Shown in pieces: positions 5,759 to 12,426 of a stretch of 13,410 bases of DNA. Source of the stretch: an uncultured Oscillospiraceae bacterium. GTDB taxonomy: Bacteria > Bacillota > Clostridia > Oscillospirales > Oscillospiraceae. The translations under genes were made by a program, and so were the position numbers. The notes under the pieces are model-generated. The model did no database searches. It saw only the letters and a program-made list of their open reading frames with translations, and was not told the DNA's origin. Location: NCBI GenBank assembly GCA_934589065.1, contig CAKTNN010000047.1, positions 1 through 13,410 of the forward strand, in the 5' to 3' direction. Numbering within the stretch: the stretch's first letter is position 1; each line of letters begins with the position of its first letter.

Positions 5759-8119
5759 TCAGGCAAGGCCGAACAAGCTTCCGATCAACCGCACCGCAAA
5801 GGCCACCACCCAGGCAATGGCGCACTGGGTAACTACCGTAACAGCAGCTGCCTTGGCAGAGCCCATCTCCCGCTTTACGGTATCGATGGCGGCAACGCAG
5901 GGGGTATACAGCAGGGTAAACACCAAAAATACCACTGCGGTGAAGGGGCTGAACAGAGTGGTGATTCGGCTTGCATCTCCTCCAAGGAGCAGGGTCAGGG
6001 TGGAAACCATGCTCTCCTTGGCGGTAAAGCCGGTGATGAGAGCGGTGGATGCCCGCCAATCCCCAAAGCCCAGGGGTTTAAAGATGGGCGAAATCAGGCT
6101 GCCCAGCAGGGCAAGCAGACTCACCTCCGGGCTGGAAGCCACATTCAGCCGGATATCGAAGGTTTGCAGCACCCAGATAATCACAGAGGCAGCAAAGATA
6201 ATGGTAAAGGCCTTCTGCACAAAGCCCTTGGCCTTTTCCCAAATCAGCTGCCCCACACTCTTGGCACTGGGCAGGCGGTAGTTCGGCAGTTCCATCACAA
6301 AGGGAACCGGCTCACCGGAAAAGCTGGTGTGTTTCAGAATCAGGGCATACAGGATGCCGCAGACAATGCCCAGGGCGTACAGCCCGATCATTGCCAGGGG
6401 CTGTATGCGCCGGGGGAAGAAGGCGGAAACCAGCATGGTATAGATGGGGAGTTTGGCAGAGCAGCTCATAAAGGGCGTTAAGAGAATGGTCATTTTCCGG
6501 TCCCGCTCACTGGAGAGGGTGCGAGTTGCCATAATGGCGGGAACAGAGCAGCCAAAGCCAATCAGCATGGGCACAAAGCTCCGCCCGGAAAGTCCCAGCT
6601 TCCGCAGGGGGCGATCCATTACAAAGGCTACCCGGGCCATATAGCCCGTATCTTCCAGAATGGACAGGAAGAAAAACAGCGTTACAATGGTGGGCAAAAA
6701 GCTCAGCACGCTGCCCACGCCGGCGCAGACGCCATCCACCACCAGGCCGTGAACCACGGGGTTAATCTGCCAAGCGGTGAGCGCCCAGTCAATTCCCCGG
6801 GTCACCCACTCCACTCCCAGCTCCATAAGATCGGAAAGGGTACCGCCGATGACGGTAAAGGTCATTACAAACACCAGCGCCATAATGCCCAGGAAGCAGG
6901 GAATGGCGGTATATTTTCCGGTGAGCACCCGGTCGATTGCCATGGAGCGCTTGTGCTCCTTGCTTTCGTGGGGACGCACCACCGTCTTTTTGCACAGAGT
7001 TTCCAGGAACTGAAAGCGCATATTCGCCATTGCAGCTTCCCGGTCCAGGCCTGTATCCTGCTCCATAATGGAAACCAGTTGGGCAAAGGCCTGCTGTTTT
7101 TCTGCGCTCAATTGCACTTTTTGCTCCATCAGGGCATCCTTTTCCACCAGCTTCGTTGTGGCAAACCGCACGGGCATCTTGGCACGGCGGATATCCGCCT
7201 CCAAAAGCATGGCGGCGGCATGGATGCACCGGTGCACCGCGCCCACCGGGTCCTTGGGGTCGTCGCTTTCCAGGCAGAAATCCACCCGCTGGGGCTTCTG
7301 CTCTGCCCGGGCCACATACAGCGCATGGTCAATAAGCTCGTCGATGCCCTCATTCCGGGCGGCGCTGATGGGAACCACCGGGATGCCCAGAATCTCTTCC
7401 AGCTCGTTGATGCGCACGGAGCCGCCATTGGAGCGAACCTCATCCATCATGTTCAGGGCCAGAACCATGGGAATTTCCAGCTCCATCAGCTGCATGGTCA
7501 AGTAGAGGTTTCGCTCAATATTGGTCGCGTCTACAATATTGATAATACCGCTGGGGCGATCATTCATCAGAAAATCCCGGGTGACAATCTCCTCGTTGGA
7601 GTAGGGAGACAAAGAGTAGATGCCCGGCAAGTCCGTCACCGTAGCCTCCGGGTGATTGCGGATTGTGCCGTCCTTCCGGTCAACGGTAACCCCGGGGAAA
7701 TTACCCACGTGCTGGTTTGCGCCGGTCAACTGGTTGAACAGGGTGGTCTTGCCACAGTTCTGGTTGCCAGCCAGGGCAAAGGTTAAGGGGCCATCCTTCA
7801 GCTGGATTTCCTTACCGGAGCGGCTTTCACCCACGCCAGGATGGGGAATGGGCTGAATTCGAGGCTCCCGCCCGTGAACCGGCAAGGGGTCTGTATGTAC
7901 ATTTTCAATTTCGATCCATTTTGCTTCTTCCAGGCGAAGGGTCAGCTCATATCCCCGCAGAGCAATCTGCACCGGGTCGCCCATGGGAGCAACCTTTTGC
8001 AGCATAACCTCCGTCTGGGGGGTCAGACCCATATCCAGCAGATGGTGCCGCAGCGCACCATCGCCGCCCACTGTGCAGATAAACGCAGACTGGCCCGGTT
8101 TCAGTTCGTCCATTGTCAT
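5759..8119 (-). CDS. feoB: Ferrous iron transporter, FeoA-FeoB fusion
   Basis: This 786-residue membrane protein imports Fe2+. Residues 1-75 form a FeoA-like SH3 domain (LKPGQSAFICTVGG, HHLLDMGLTPQTEV, MGDPVQIALRGYELTLRLEEA). A linker of about 30 residues leads to the FeoB G domain: G1 GNQNCGKTT (118-126), G2 GVTV (143-146), G3 DLPG (163-166), G4 NMMD (223-226) and G5 ISA (251-253). A helical region follows, then from about 403 the membrane domain with gate motif GFGCSVPAIMATRT (521-534, Cys524) and a second block with GFTAKESMVST (697-707) and YTPC (738-741). The start ATG at 8119 has GAGGTGA (8127-8133) at good spacing; the ATG two codons later is less well placed. FeoA and FeoB are more often separate proteins; here they are one chain. 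A Cys-rich partner follows directly. Confidence 0.96.
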   Translation of the reverse strand: MTMDELKPGQSAFICTVGGDGALRHHLLDMGLTPQTEVMLQKVAPMGDPVQIALRGYELTLRLEEAKWIEIENVHTDPLPVHGREPRIQPIPHPGVGESRSGKEIQLKDGPLTFALAGNQNCGKTTLFNQLTGANQHVGNFPGVTVDRKDGTIRNHPEATVTDLPGIYSLSPYSNEEIVTRDFLMNDRPSGIINIVDATNIERNLYLTMQLMELEIPMVLALNMMDEVRSNGGSVRINELEEILGIPVVPISAARNEGIDELIDHALYVARAEQKPQRVDFCLESDDPKDPVGAVHRCIHAAAMLLEADIRRAKMPVRFATTKLVEKDALMEQKVQLSAEKQQAFAQLVSIMEQDTGLDREAAMANMRFQFLETLCKKTVVRPHESKEHKRSMAIDRVLTGKYTAIPCFLGIMALVFVMTFTVIGGTLSDLMELGVEWVTRGIDWALTAWQINPVVHGLVVDGVCAGVGSVLSFLPTIVTLFFFLSILEDTGYMARVAFVMDRPLRKLGLSGRSFVPMLIGFGCSVPAIMATRTLSSERDRKMTILLTPFMSCSAKLPIYTMLVSAFFPRRIQPLAMIGLYALGIVCGILYALILKHTSFSGEPVPFVMELPNYRLPSAKSVGQLIWEKAKGFVQKAFTIIFAASVIIWVLQTFDIRLNVASSPEVSLLALLGSLISPIFKPLGFGDWRASTALITGFTAKESMVSTLTLLLGGDASRITTLFSPFTAVVFLVFTLLYTPCVAAIDTVKREMGSAKAAAVTVVTQCAIAWVVAFAVRLIGSLFGLA

Positions 8120-8165
8120 GGTTCTATCACCTCAAAAAGAGAATCCTGTCACTTTTTACGCCGTC

Positions 8166-8195
8166 ATTATAGCACCGGTTCTTACTGTTAGGCAA
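8166..8195 (-). promoter_or_regulatory. feoB promoter
   Basis: A perfect -10 TATAAT (8171-8166) lies 18 bases from a weaker -35 TTGCCT (8195-8190) on the minus strand, about 40 bases before the feoB ribosome site. The weak -35 overlaps a DtxR-like sequence, which would suit an iron-repressed promoter. Confidence 0.65.
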
Positions 8196-8206
8196 GGCAA
8201 ACAATA
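8188..8206. promoter_or_regulatory. Possible DtxR/IdeR-type iron repressor site
   Basis: By eye, the 19 bases starting TTAGGCAAGGCAAAC match the DtxR/IdeR consensus TWAGGTTAGSCTAACCTWA at 13 positions, including the whole left TTAGG and the central AGGC. The right half is poor and the dyad symmetry is weak. It overlaps the -35 of feoB, where a repressor would block transcription when iron is plentiful. The regulator is not in the window. Confidence 0.35.
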
Positions 8207-8218
8207 GTCCCGCAGCTA

Positions 8219-8247
8219 TTGACAGATATGGACGGTTTCTCTATAAT
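8219..8247 (+). promoter_or_regulatory. azlCD promoter
   Basis: A perfect TTGACA (8219-8224) is separated by 17 bases from a perfect TATAAT (8242-8247), 33 bases before the azlC start. It is divergent to the feoB promoter about 20 bases away, so the two share a short regulatory region. Confidence 0.88.
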
Positions 8248-8280
8248 TGTACAAATCACTTACCAGAAAGGTCTGCTTTT

Positions 8281-8964
8281 ATGAAACACGTTACCCTCCG
8301 GGCCGCTTTCCTGGATACCCTGCCGGTTATGACCGGCTATCTTTTTCTGGGCTTTGGCTTTGGAATTCTGATGCAGCAAAATGGCATGGGCATTGCCTGG
8401 GCACTGACACTGAGTCTCTTTGTCTATGCCGGCTCCATGCAGTATGTCGCAGTGGGACTGTTGACCGGAGGAGCCAGCCTTCTGACCACGGCGCTGACTA
8501 CCCTGGCGGTAAATGCCCGCCACCTGTTTTACGGACTGTCCATGATCGATGCCTACAAGGATACCGGCAGAAAAAAGCCCTACCTTATTTTCGCATTGAC
8601 GGACGAAACCTACTCTCTGGTTGCCGGCAAGGTCATTCCTCCGGAAATAAACCGCCCCCGGTACTACTTTCTGGTATCTGCTCTGAATCAATTCTACTGG
8701 GTGCTGGGCACGGCCCTGGGTTCTCTCATGGGCAGCCTTTTGCTCCTCAACTATGAAGGAATCGATTTTGCCCTGACGGCCCTGTTTGTCACCATCTTCA
8801 CGGACCAGTGGCTGCAAACCAAGAATCACAGACCTGCCATCATCGGCATCGGTGCCTCGGTCCTGTGCCTGATTATTTTTGGCAGCAGCGCCTTTTTGAT
8901 CCCCGCCATGGGGCTCATCGCCCTTCTGCTGCTTCTGACCCGGGAAAAGGAGGCCAAGCAATGA
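8281..8964 (+). CDS. azlC: Branched-chain amino acid exporter, large subunit AzlC
   Basis: This 227-residue AzlC-family membrane protein pairs with AzlD to export branched-chain amino acids and their analogues. Family features visible are FLDTLPVMTGYLFLGFGFG near the N-terminus, YAGSMQYVAVGLL (about 49-61), the NARHLFYGLSM block (about 78-88), ALTDETYSL (about 104-112), and several hydrophobic segments ending in a Leu-rich helix before a charged tail. The start at ATG 8281 is preceded by AGAAAGG, a weaker ribosome site than its neighbours have. The stop overlaps the azlD start by ATGA, so the subunits are probably translationally coupled. A consensus promoter precedes it. The family assignment is firm; the exact substrate is inferred from the family. 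Confidence 0.92.
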   Translation: MKHVTLRAAFLDTLPVMTGYLFLGFGFGILMQQNGMGIAWALTLSLFVYAGSMQYVAVGLLTGGASLLTTALTTLAVNARHLFYGLSMIDAYKDTGRKKPYLIFALTDETYSLVAGKVIPPEINRPRYYFLVSALNQFYWVLGTALGSLMGSLLLLNYEGIDFALTALFVTIFTDQWLQTKNHRPAIIGIGASVLCLIIFGSSAFLIPAMGLIALLLLLTREKEAKQ

Positions 8965-9281
8965 CCCATCGGATTTTTATGATCGCCATCATAGTTGGGG
9001 TAACCGCCCTGATCCGCTTTCTCCCCTTTCTGATTTTTAACGGCAAGCAGGAAACTCCGCCCATCATCAGCTACCTGGGCAAGGTGCTGCCCTACGCCAT
9101 TATGGGAATGCTGGTGGTATACTGCCTGAAAGGGGTATCCTTCTCCGCCAGTCCCTACGGCGCGCCGGAAATTCTGGGCGTGGCAACGGTGGTAGCGCTG
9201 CACCTGTGGAAGCGCAACACCCTTTTGAGCATTGCCGGGGGCACCATATTCTATATGCTTCTGGTGCAATTGGTTTTTTGA
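8961..9281 (+). CDS. azlD: Branched-chain amino acid exporter, small subunit AzlD
   Basis: This 106-residue protein is nearly all membrane: three or four hydrophobic segments (around 4-20, 37-55, 67-80 and 88-105). The RFLPFLIFN block and the IISYLGKVLPYAIMGMLVVY segment are characteristic of AzlD, the partner of AzlC. The frame is open further upstream, but the ATG at 8961 is the right start: AGGAGG lies just before it within the end of azlC, it overlaps the azlC stop as ATGA, and the N-terminus MTHRIFMIAIIVGVTALIR fits the family. I see no terminator in the 119 bases before the next gene. Confidence 0.93.
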   Translation: MTHRIFMIAIIVGVTALIRFLPFLIFNGKQETPPIISYLGKVLPYAIMGMLVVYCLKGVSFSASPYGAPEILGVATVVALHLWKRNTLLSIAGGTIFYMLLVQLVF

Positions 9282-9318
9282 GCTGCGGTATAAATCCCTG
9301 TCGGAACGAAAATAATGT

Positions 9319-9347
9319 TTGCAATGGGCGCTCCCTGTTGGTATACT
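9319..9347 (+). promoter_or_regulatory. Promoter of the Na/Pi transporter gene
   Basis: TTGCAA (9319-9324), 17 bases, then TATACT (9342-9347), about 40 bases before the AAGGAGGAG ribosome site. A second, weaker pair (TTGGTA, 17 bases, TATTGT) lies just downstream. Confidence 0.6.
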
Positions 9348-9400
9348 TGTAAAGAACGTGTATTGTATCATTTACATAGACATTACAAGGAGGAGTACGC

Positions 9401-11023
9401 GTGAGTTTCGCAAACATCATTTCCCTGCTGGGCGGCCTGGGTGCTTTCCTGTTCGGAATGAAGTACATGGGCGATGGCCTGGAAATGGCTGCCGGATCCA
9501 GAATGAAAGATCTTCTGGAAAAGCTGACCCGGAATAAATTTCTGGGCTTTCTGCTGGGTGTCTTTGTTACCGTAGTCATCCAGTCTTCCTCTGCCACCAC
9601 CGTGATGGTTATGGGCTTTATCAATGCAGGCATCATGGATCTTGCCCAGGCTACCGGCGTTATTTTCGGCGCCAACATCGGTACCACCATCACCAGCATC
9701 CTGATTGCTCTGGATGTTTCCGGCATTGCTCCTTTCTGTTTGTTCATCGGCGCATTCCTGATGCTCTATTCCAAGAAGACCCAAACCCGGCACATCGGTC
9801 AGATCATTCTGGGCTTTGGCCTGCTCTTCCAGGGGCTTCACACCATGAGCAGTGCCATGAAGCCATTGAAAGACGTACTCTGGTTCCAGGAATTCATTAT
9901 GAACGCCCGCAATCCGCTGCTGGGCATTCTTGTAGGCGCGGCCCTGTGTGCCGTGATTCAGTCCTCCTCCGCCGCCGTAGGTATTCTGCAGGCCCTGGCA
10001 ATGCAGGGACTGATGCCGCTGTACTTTGCCTCCTTCCTGATCTGCGGCATCAACATCGGCTCTGCCATGCCCACCATTCTGGCCTCTATGAACGCCCGAA
10101 ACAACGCCAAGCGGGCCGCCATGGTCTACCTGATTAACAACCTGGTGGGCGCGGTGATTATGACCATTGTCACCTTGCTCTTCCCCTATACCCAGCTGAT
10201 TGAAAGCCTGGTTCCGGACCCCATGTTCCAGGTTTCCGTGGTGCACATCATCTTTAAAGTGGTTTCCGCCGTGGTGCTGCTGCCTCTGACCAATCAGGTG
10301 GTAAAGCTCACGTATCTGCTGATCCCCAAGCAGAAGCACGAGGATGCCTGCCGTCTGGAATTCATCGATGTCAACCTGGTGGGTTCTCCCAGCGTCACCC
10401 TGCTGCAGATCCGCAATGAGGTTGAGCGGATGGCGGGTCTGGTGCGCACCAATATCCAGCTGTCCATGGAAGCCCTGCTCAGCGGCAGGGTTGCCGATGC
10501 CAAGCAGATTGAAGACAACGAATCCGTCATTGACTATCTGACGGATGCCATCAGTGACTTCCTGGTAAAGCTCAATGTCCAGGAAATGTCCGACCGGGAC
10601 GCCCAATACGTCAACCGGGTTTTCCAGACGCTTTCCGACCTGGAGCGAATCGGCGACTATGCCGAAAAGCTGCTGCACCTGACGGAGCAGCAGGAGGAAA
10701 AGAATGTTACCTACTCTGCCTCTGCCATGCAGGAGCTGACGGTAATCAACGACAATGCCACCCAGCTCTTTGACCATGCTGTTGCAGCCTTCTACCAGCA
10801 GAGCCTCCACCTGGACGAGCTCAAGCGTATGGCAAAGACCCAGCGCACCATCCGCAAGCTGACCAACCAGTCCCAGCTGAACCACATGGAGCGGCTGAGA
10901 ACGGGGGATTGCGGTGTAGAAGCCGGCATCCTCTTCGGGGAGATTCTGAACTCCCTGAACCGTATCGGCGGTCACGCCATCAATATCGCCGAAGCCTCTA
11001 CCCTTCCCCGGAGCAGCGAATAA
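9401..11023 (+). CDS. Na/Pi-cotransporter family protein with PhoU-like domain
   Basis: This 540-residue protein belongs to the NptA/YjbB-type sodium-phosphate cotransporter family. The membrane part (about 1-310) has two inverted Na_Pi_cotrans repeats, each with the family's QSSS motif: QSSSATTVMVMGF at 61-73 and QSSSAAVGILQAL at 187-199. GANIGTTITS (90-99) and GINIGSAMPT (216-225) are the matching blocks after each. From about 335 to 530 is a soluble helical domain resembling PhoU, as in many bacterial members. The start is GTG at 9401, well supported by AAGGAGGAG at 9387-9395. Members take up or export phosphate with sodium; direction and regulation cannot be read from the sequence. No phosphate-regulon genes are adjacent. 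It has its own promoter and ends at a shared bidirectional terminator. Confidence 0.92.
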   Translation: MSFANIISLLGGLGAFLFGMKYMGDGLEMAAGSRMKDLLEKLTRNKFLGFLLGVFVTVVIQSSSATTVMVMGFINAGIMDLAQATGVIFGANIGTTITSILIALDVSGIAPFCLFIGAFLMLYSKKTQTRHIGQIILGFGLLFQGLHTMSSAMKPLKDVLWFQEFIMNARNPLLGILVGAALCAVIQSSSAAVGILQALAMQGLMPLYFASFLICGINIGSAMPTILASMNARNNAKRAAMVYLINNLVGAVIMTIVTLLFPYTQLIESLVPDPMFQVSVVHIIFKVVSAVVLLPLTNQVVKLTYLLIPKQKHEDACRLEFIDVNLVGSPSVTLLQIRNEVERMAGLVRTNIQLSMEALLSGRVADAKQIEDNESVIDYLTDAISDFLVKLNVQEMSDRDAQYVNRVFQTLSDLERIGDYAEKLLHLTEQQEEKNVTYSASAMQELTVINDNATQLFDHAVAAFYQQSLHLDELKRMAKTQRTIRKLTNQSQLNHMERLRTGDCGVEAGILFGEILNSLNRIGGHAINIAEASTLPRSSE

Positions 11024-11147
11024 AGGGATTATCTTTCGTCCTCCATTCGTCTTTGCAAAATCGTCCGGTGTGGTGACCGAAGAAAATGCCCTTGGGCGTA
11101 ATCTCGGGCGTGGTACAGCACTGGTTGATCAAAACCACCCCATGTAC

Positions 11148-11199
11148 AAAAAAGCGGAGCGGCATTCCGGAAATTCCGGAATGCCGCTCCCAAATTTTT
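11148..11199. terminator. Bidirectional terminator between the Na/Pi gene and hsp20
   Basis: A long inverted repeat (GGAGCGGCATTCCGG starting 11156, complement ending 11190) forms a stem of about 15 bp. TTTTT follows on the plus strand (11195-11199) and a run of six Ts on the minus strand (11153-11148). It serves the two convergent genes. The 130 bases between the Na/Pi gene and this hairpin hold no gene I can support. Confidence 0.88.
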
Positions 11200-11202
11200 C
11201 AT

Positions 11203-11643
11203 TTACTCAATGGCAATGGTGGTCTTCTCAGGCAGACGCTTCTTATCCGCCTTAGGCACGGACAGCTTCAGAATGCCATCCTCATATCTAGCCCCAATGT
11301 CGCTGGGCTGCACATCGCCCACATAGAAGCTCCGGCTGCAAGTACCGGCGTAACGCTCCCGGCGGATGTAACGACCGTTTTTATCCTGCTCGTCCTTATC
11401 CAGGCCCTTGGTTGCACCAATGGTCAGGTAACCGTTCTTCAGATCAACGGTGATCTCGTCCTTCTTAAAGCCGGGCAGGTCAATATCCAGCTCGTAAGCA
11501 TCGTCCAGTTCCCGGACGTCGGTCTTCATCATATTCTTTGCATGCTTGCCGTAGAGCGGATTCTCTGCGGGGGCTGCAATCATGCCAAAGGGATCGTTAA
11601 AGAAATCATCAAACAGGTTCTCACCAAAAATGCTAGGCAACAT
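11203..11643 (-). CDS. hsp20: Small heat shock protein, Hsp20/alpha-crystallin family
   Basis: This 146-residue ATP-independent chaperone holds unfolding proteins for refolding by DnaK or GroEL. The N-terminal arm (1-38) is short and rich in Phe and Asn/Asp (IFGENLFDDFFNDPFG). The alpha-crystallin domain (about 39-140) shows TDVRELDDAYELDIDLPGF, then LTIGATK, RRERYAGTCSRSFYVGD and the signature GILKLSVPK near 123-131. The C-terminal tail LPEKTTIAIE lacks a clear IxI motif apart from IAI. The start at ATG 11643 has GGAGGA seven bases upstream (11651-11656). A CIRCE operator covers its promoter, which predicts HrcA repression and heat induction. It stands alone, convergent to the Na/Pi gene. 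Confidence 0.95.
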   Translation of the reverse strand: MLPSIFGENLFDDFFNDPFGMIAAPAENPLYGKHAKNMMKTDVRELDDAYELDIDLPGFKKDEITVDLKNGYLTIGATKGLDKDEQDKNGRYIRRERYAGTCSRSFYVGDVQPSDIGARYEDGILKLSVPKADKKRLPEKTTIAIE

Positions 11644-11717
11644 AAGTCATTCCTCCATTCCATTCTTCCGCTGGCGTCCATCGGATGGGCGTAGGCGTTA
11701 TCATGTTGCTTTTCTTG

Positions 11718-11735
11718 GTTCCTCTCTCAAGGAAC
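11718..11735 (-). promoter_or_regulatory. 5'-terminal stem-loop of the hsp20 mRNA
   Basis: GTTCCT/AGGAAC form a 6-bp stem with a 6-base loop at or within a base or two of the predicted +1 (about 11735) of the minus-strand hsp20 transcript. Such hairpins can protect an mRNA from 5' degradation. About 75 bases of leader remain before the ribosome site, with further short complementary stretches, so a temperature-sensitive leader is possible but unproven. Confidence 0.4.
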
Positions 11736-11741
11736 AGCTAT

Positions 11742-11769
11742 ACTATACCACTGTTTTTAGCACTGTCAA
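11742..11769 (-). promoter_or_regulatory. hsp20 promoter
   Basis: A perfect TTGACA (11769-11764) is separated by 16 bases from TATAGT (11747-11742) on the minus strand. The -35 lies within the CIRCE element, straddling its spacer and one arm. Confidence 0.82.
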
Positions 11770-11783
11770 GGTTCGAGTGCTAA
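11757..11783. promoter_or_regulatory. CIRCE operator (HrcA binding site)
   Basis: TTAGCACTG (11757-11765), nine bases, then GAGTGCTAA (11775-11783). The consensus is TTAGCACTC-N9-GAGTGCTAA, so there is a single mismatch in 18 conserved positions and the spacer is exact. It overlaps the -35 box of hsp20. HrcA bound here would block polymerase; heat inactivates HrcA and releases the gene. Confidence 0.93.
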
Positions 11784-11865
11784 AAATGGCGTGAACTTTT
11801 TTTGAAGTCTTTGAGAAGAATTTGTGTATTTCTCATATTAATTGGGAAAACTTTTCAAAAATGGC

Positions 11866-11893
11866 TTGAAGTTCGTTAGAAAAGTGCTATAAT
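11866..11893 (+). promoter_or_regulatory. Promoter of the 80-residue protein gene
   Basis: TTGAAG (11866-11871), 16 bases, then a perfect TATAAT (11888-11893). It is preceded by a strongly AT-rich stretch (11784-11865) that could act as an UP element. That stretch also holds an inverted repeat TGAGAA/TTCTCA at 11812-11817 and 11830-11835. Confidence 0.75.
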
Positions 11894-11901
11894 TCGCCTG
11901 T

Positions 11902-11925
11902 AGGCTTTCCTTCGGCAGAAAGCCT
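11902..11925 (+). promoter_or_regulatory. 5'-terminal stem-loop of the 80-residue protein mRNA
   Basis: AGGCTTTC (11902-11909) pairs perfectly with GAAAGCCT (11918-11925) around an 8-base loop that contains TTCGG. It begins about two bases from the predicted +1 and ends just before the AGGAGG ribosome site (11928-11932 region). It could stabilise the mRNA or keep the ribosome site exposed. Confidence 0.5.
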
Positions 11926-11941
11926 CAGGAGGCGAAAACAA

Positions 11942-12184
11942 ATGGCATTTGGCGACAGAATCCGTCTTGCCAACGCCGCCGGGCTCTATGCCCGCAAAGG
12001 CATCCTTGGGTATGCCATCGACTACCAGGAATGGACGGATTTCTACAGAGCCCTGTCCACGGATAAGCTGCGTCAGGAGCAAGCCCGGTTTCACCGGGAG
12101 AGCACTCCATCCGCCGCGCACCAGGGCGCCCGCTACGCCGCACTGCGGCACATCCTTCGGGGACGGGATATCCGGAAGCCCTGA
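11942..12184 (+). CDS. Hypothetical protein (80 aa), unrecognised
   Basis: I do not recognise this protein. Start and expression are well supported: ATG 11942 follows AGGAGG at good spacing, a 5' hairpin and a consensus promoter. The protein is soluble, with no signal peptide or membrane segment, and is basic, with many Arg, Ala and Gln. The N-terminal half (MAFGDRIRLANAAGLYARKG, then YAIDYQEWTDFYRALS) could form helices. The middle (LRQEQARFHRE) looks like an amphipathic helix, and the C-terminus is Arg-rich (HILRGRDIRKP). The basic character would suit nucleic-acid or ribosome binding, but that is only a guess. It lies between the hsp20 promoter region and an initiator tRNA. A nearly full-length antisense frame has no ribosome site and I discount it. 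Confidence 0.8.
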   Translation: MAFGDRIRLANAAGLYARKGILGYAIDYQEWTDFYRALSTDKLRQEQARFHRESTPSAAHQGARYAALRHILRGRDIRKP

Positions 12185-12238
12185 GCTTTCCAAACGGGAA
12201 GCCGCTTCCCCTATTTCCCTTCCCCGTAAAATTAATGC

Positions 12239-12267
12239 TTGACAACCCACGCTTCCCATGCTATAAT
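12239..12267 (+). promoter_or_regulatory. Promoter of the initiator tRNA gene
   Basis: A perfect TTGACA (12239-12244) with exactly 17 bases to a perfect TATAAT (12262-12267). The predicted +1 is about 12274, where a small hairpin GCACTT/AAGTGC (12274-12288) begins the precursor leader before the RNase P cleavage point. Confidence 0.92.
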
Positions 12268-12299
12268 AGCCAAGCACTTAGGAAGTGCGTCCTCAATAT

Positions 12300-12375
12300 C
12301 GCGGAGTAGAGCAGTTGGAAGCTCGTCGGGCTCATAACCCGGAGGTCGTAGGTTCGAGTCCTGCCTCCGCAACCA
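12300..12375 (+). tRNA. Initiator tRNA-fMet (anticodon CAU)
   Basis: The 76 bases fold as a tRNA with encoded CCA. The acceptor stem pairs GCGGAG with CTCCGC, while the first position is a C opposite A, the unpaired 1-72 that marks bacterial initiators and allows formylation. The anticodon loop CTCATAA is closed by three G-C pairs (GGG/CCC), the second initiator hallmark. The T loop GGTTCGAGTCC is normal. So this is the start tRNA and not elongator tRNA-Met or the lysidine-modified tRNA-Ile. It stands alone with its own strong promoter and terminator. Confidence 0.97.
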
Positions 12376-12376
12376 T

Positions 12377-12426
12377 AACGAGTGTTCTTATAGGATTTGA
12401 TATCCTGTAAGAACACTCGTTTTTTG
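12377..12426 (+). terminator. Terminator of the tRNA-fMet gene
   Basis: A 14-base arm AACGAGTGTTCTTA (12377-12390) pairs perfectly with 12408-12421, with a second short stem AGGAT/ATCCT (12392-12396/12402-12406) inside. TTTTTT follows. It begins one base after the CCA end. The stop codon of the minus-strand recombinase remnant lies immediately beyond it. Confidence 0.9.

Noticed and set aside
6749..7786. A 345-codon plus-strand frame antisense to feoB
   Set aside because: It mirrors the codon pattern of feoB; it is His/Gly/Gln-rich low-quality sequence with no initiation signals.
9383..10975. A 530-codon minus-strand frame antisense to the Na/Pi transporter gene
   Set aside because: The plus-strand gene has QSSS motifs, a promoter and AAGGAGGAG; the antisense frame is a compositional shadow.
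11203..11694. Plus-strand frame of 202 codons over hsp20
   Set aside because: The minus strand encodes a clear alpha-crystallin domain with a CIRCE-controlled promoter; the plus frame is a shadow.
11876..12277. Minus-strand frames antisense to the 80-residue gene (133 and 106 codons)
   Set aside because: Neither has a ribosome site or promoter, and they run through the plus-strand promoter, hairpin and tRNA promoter.
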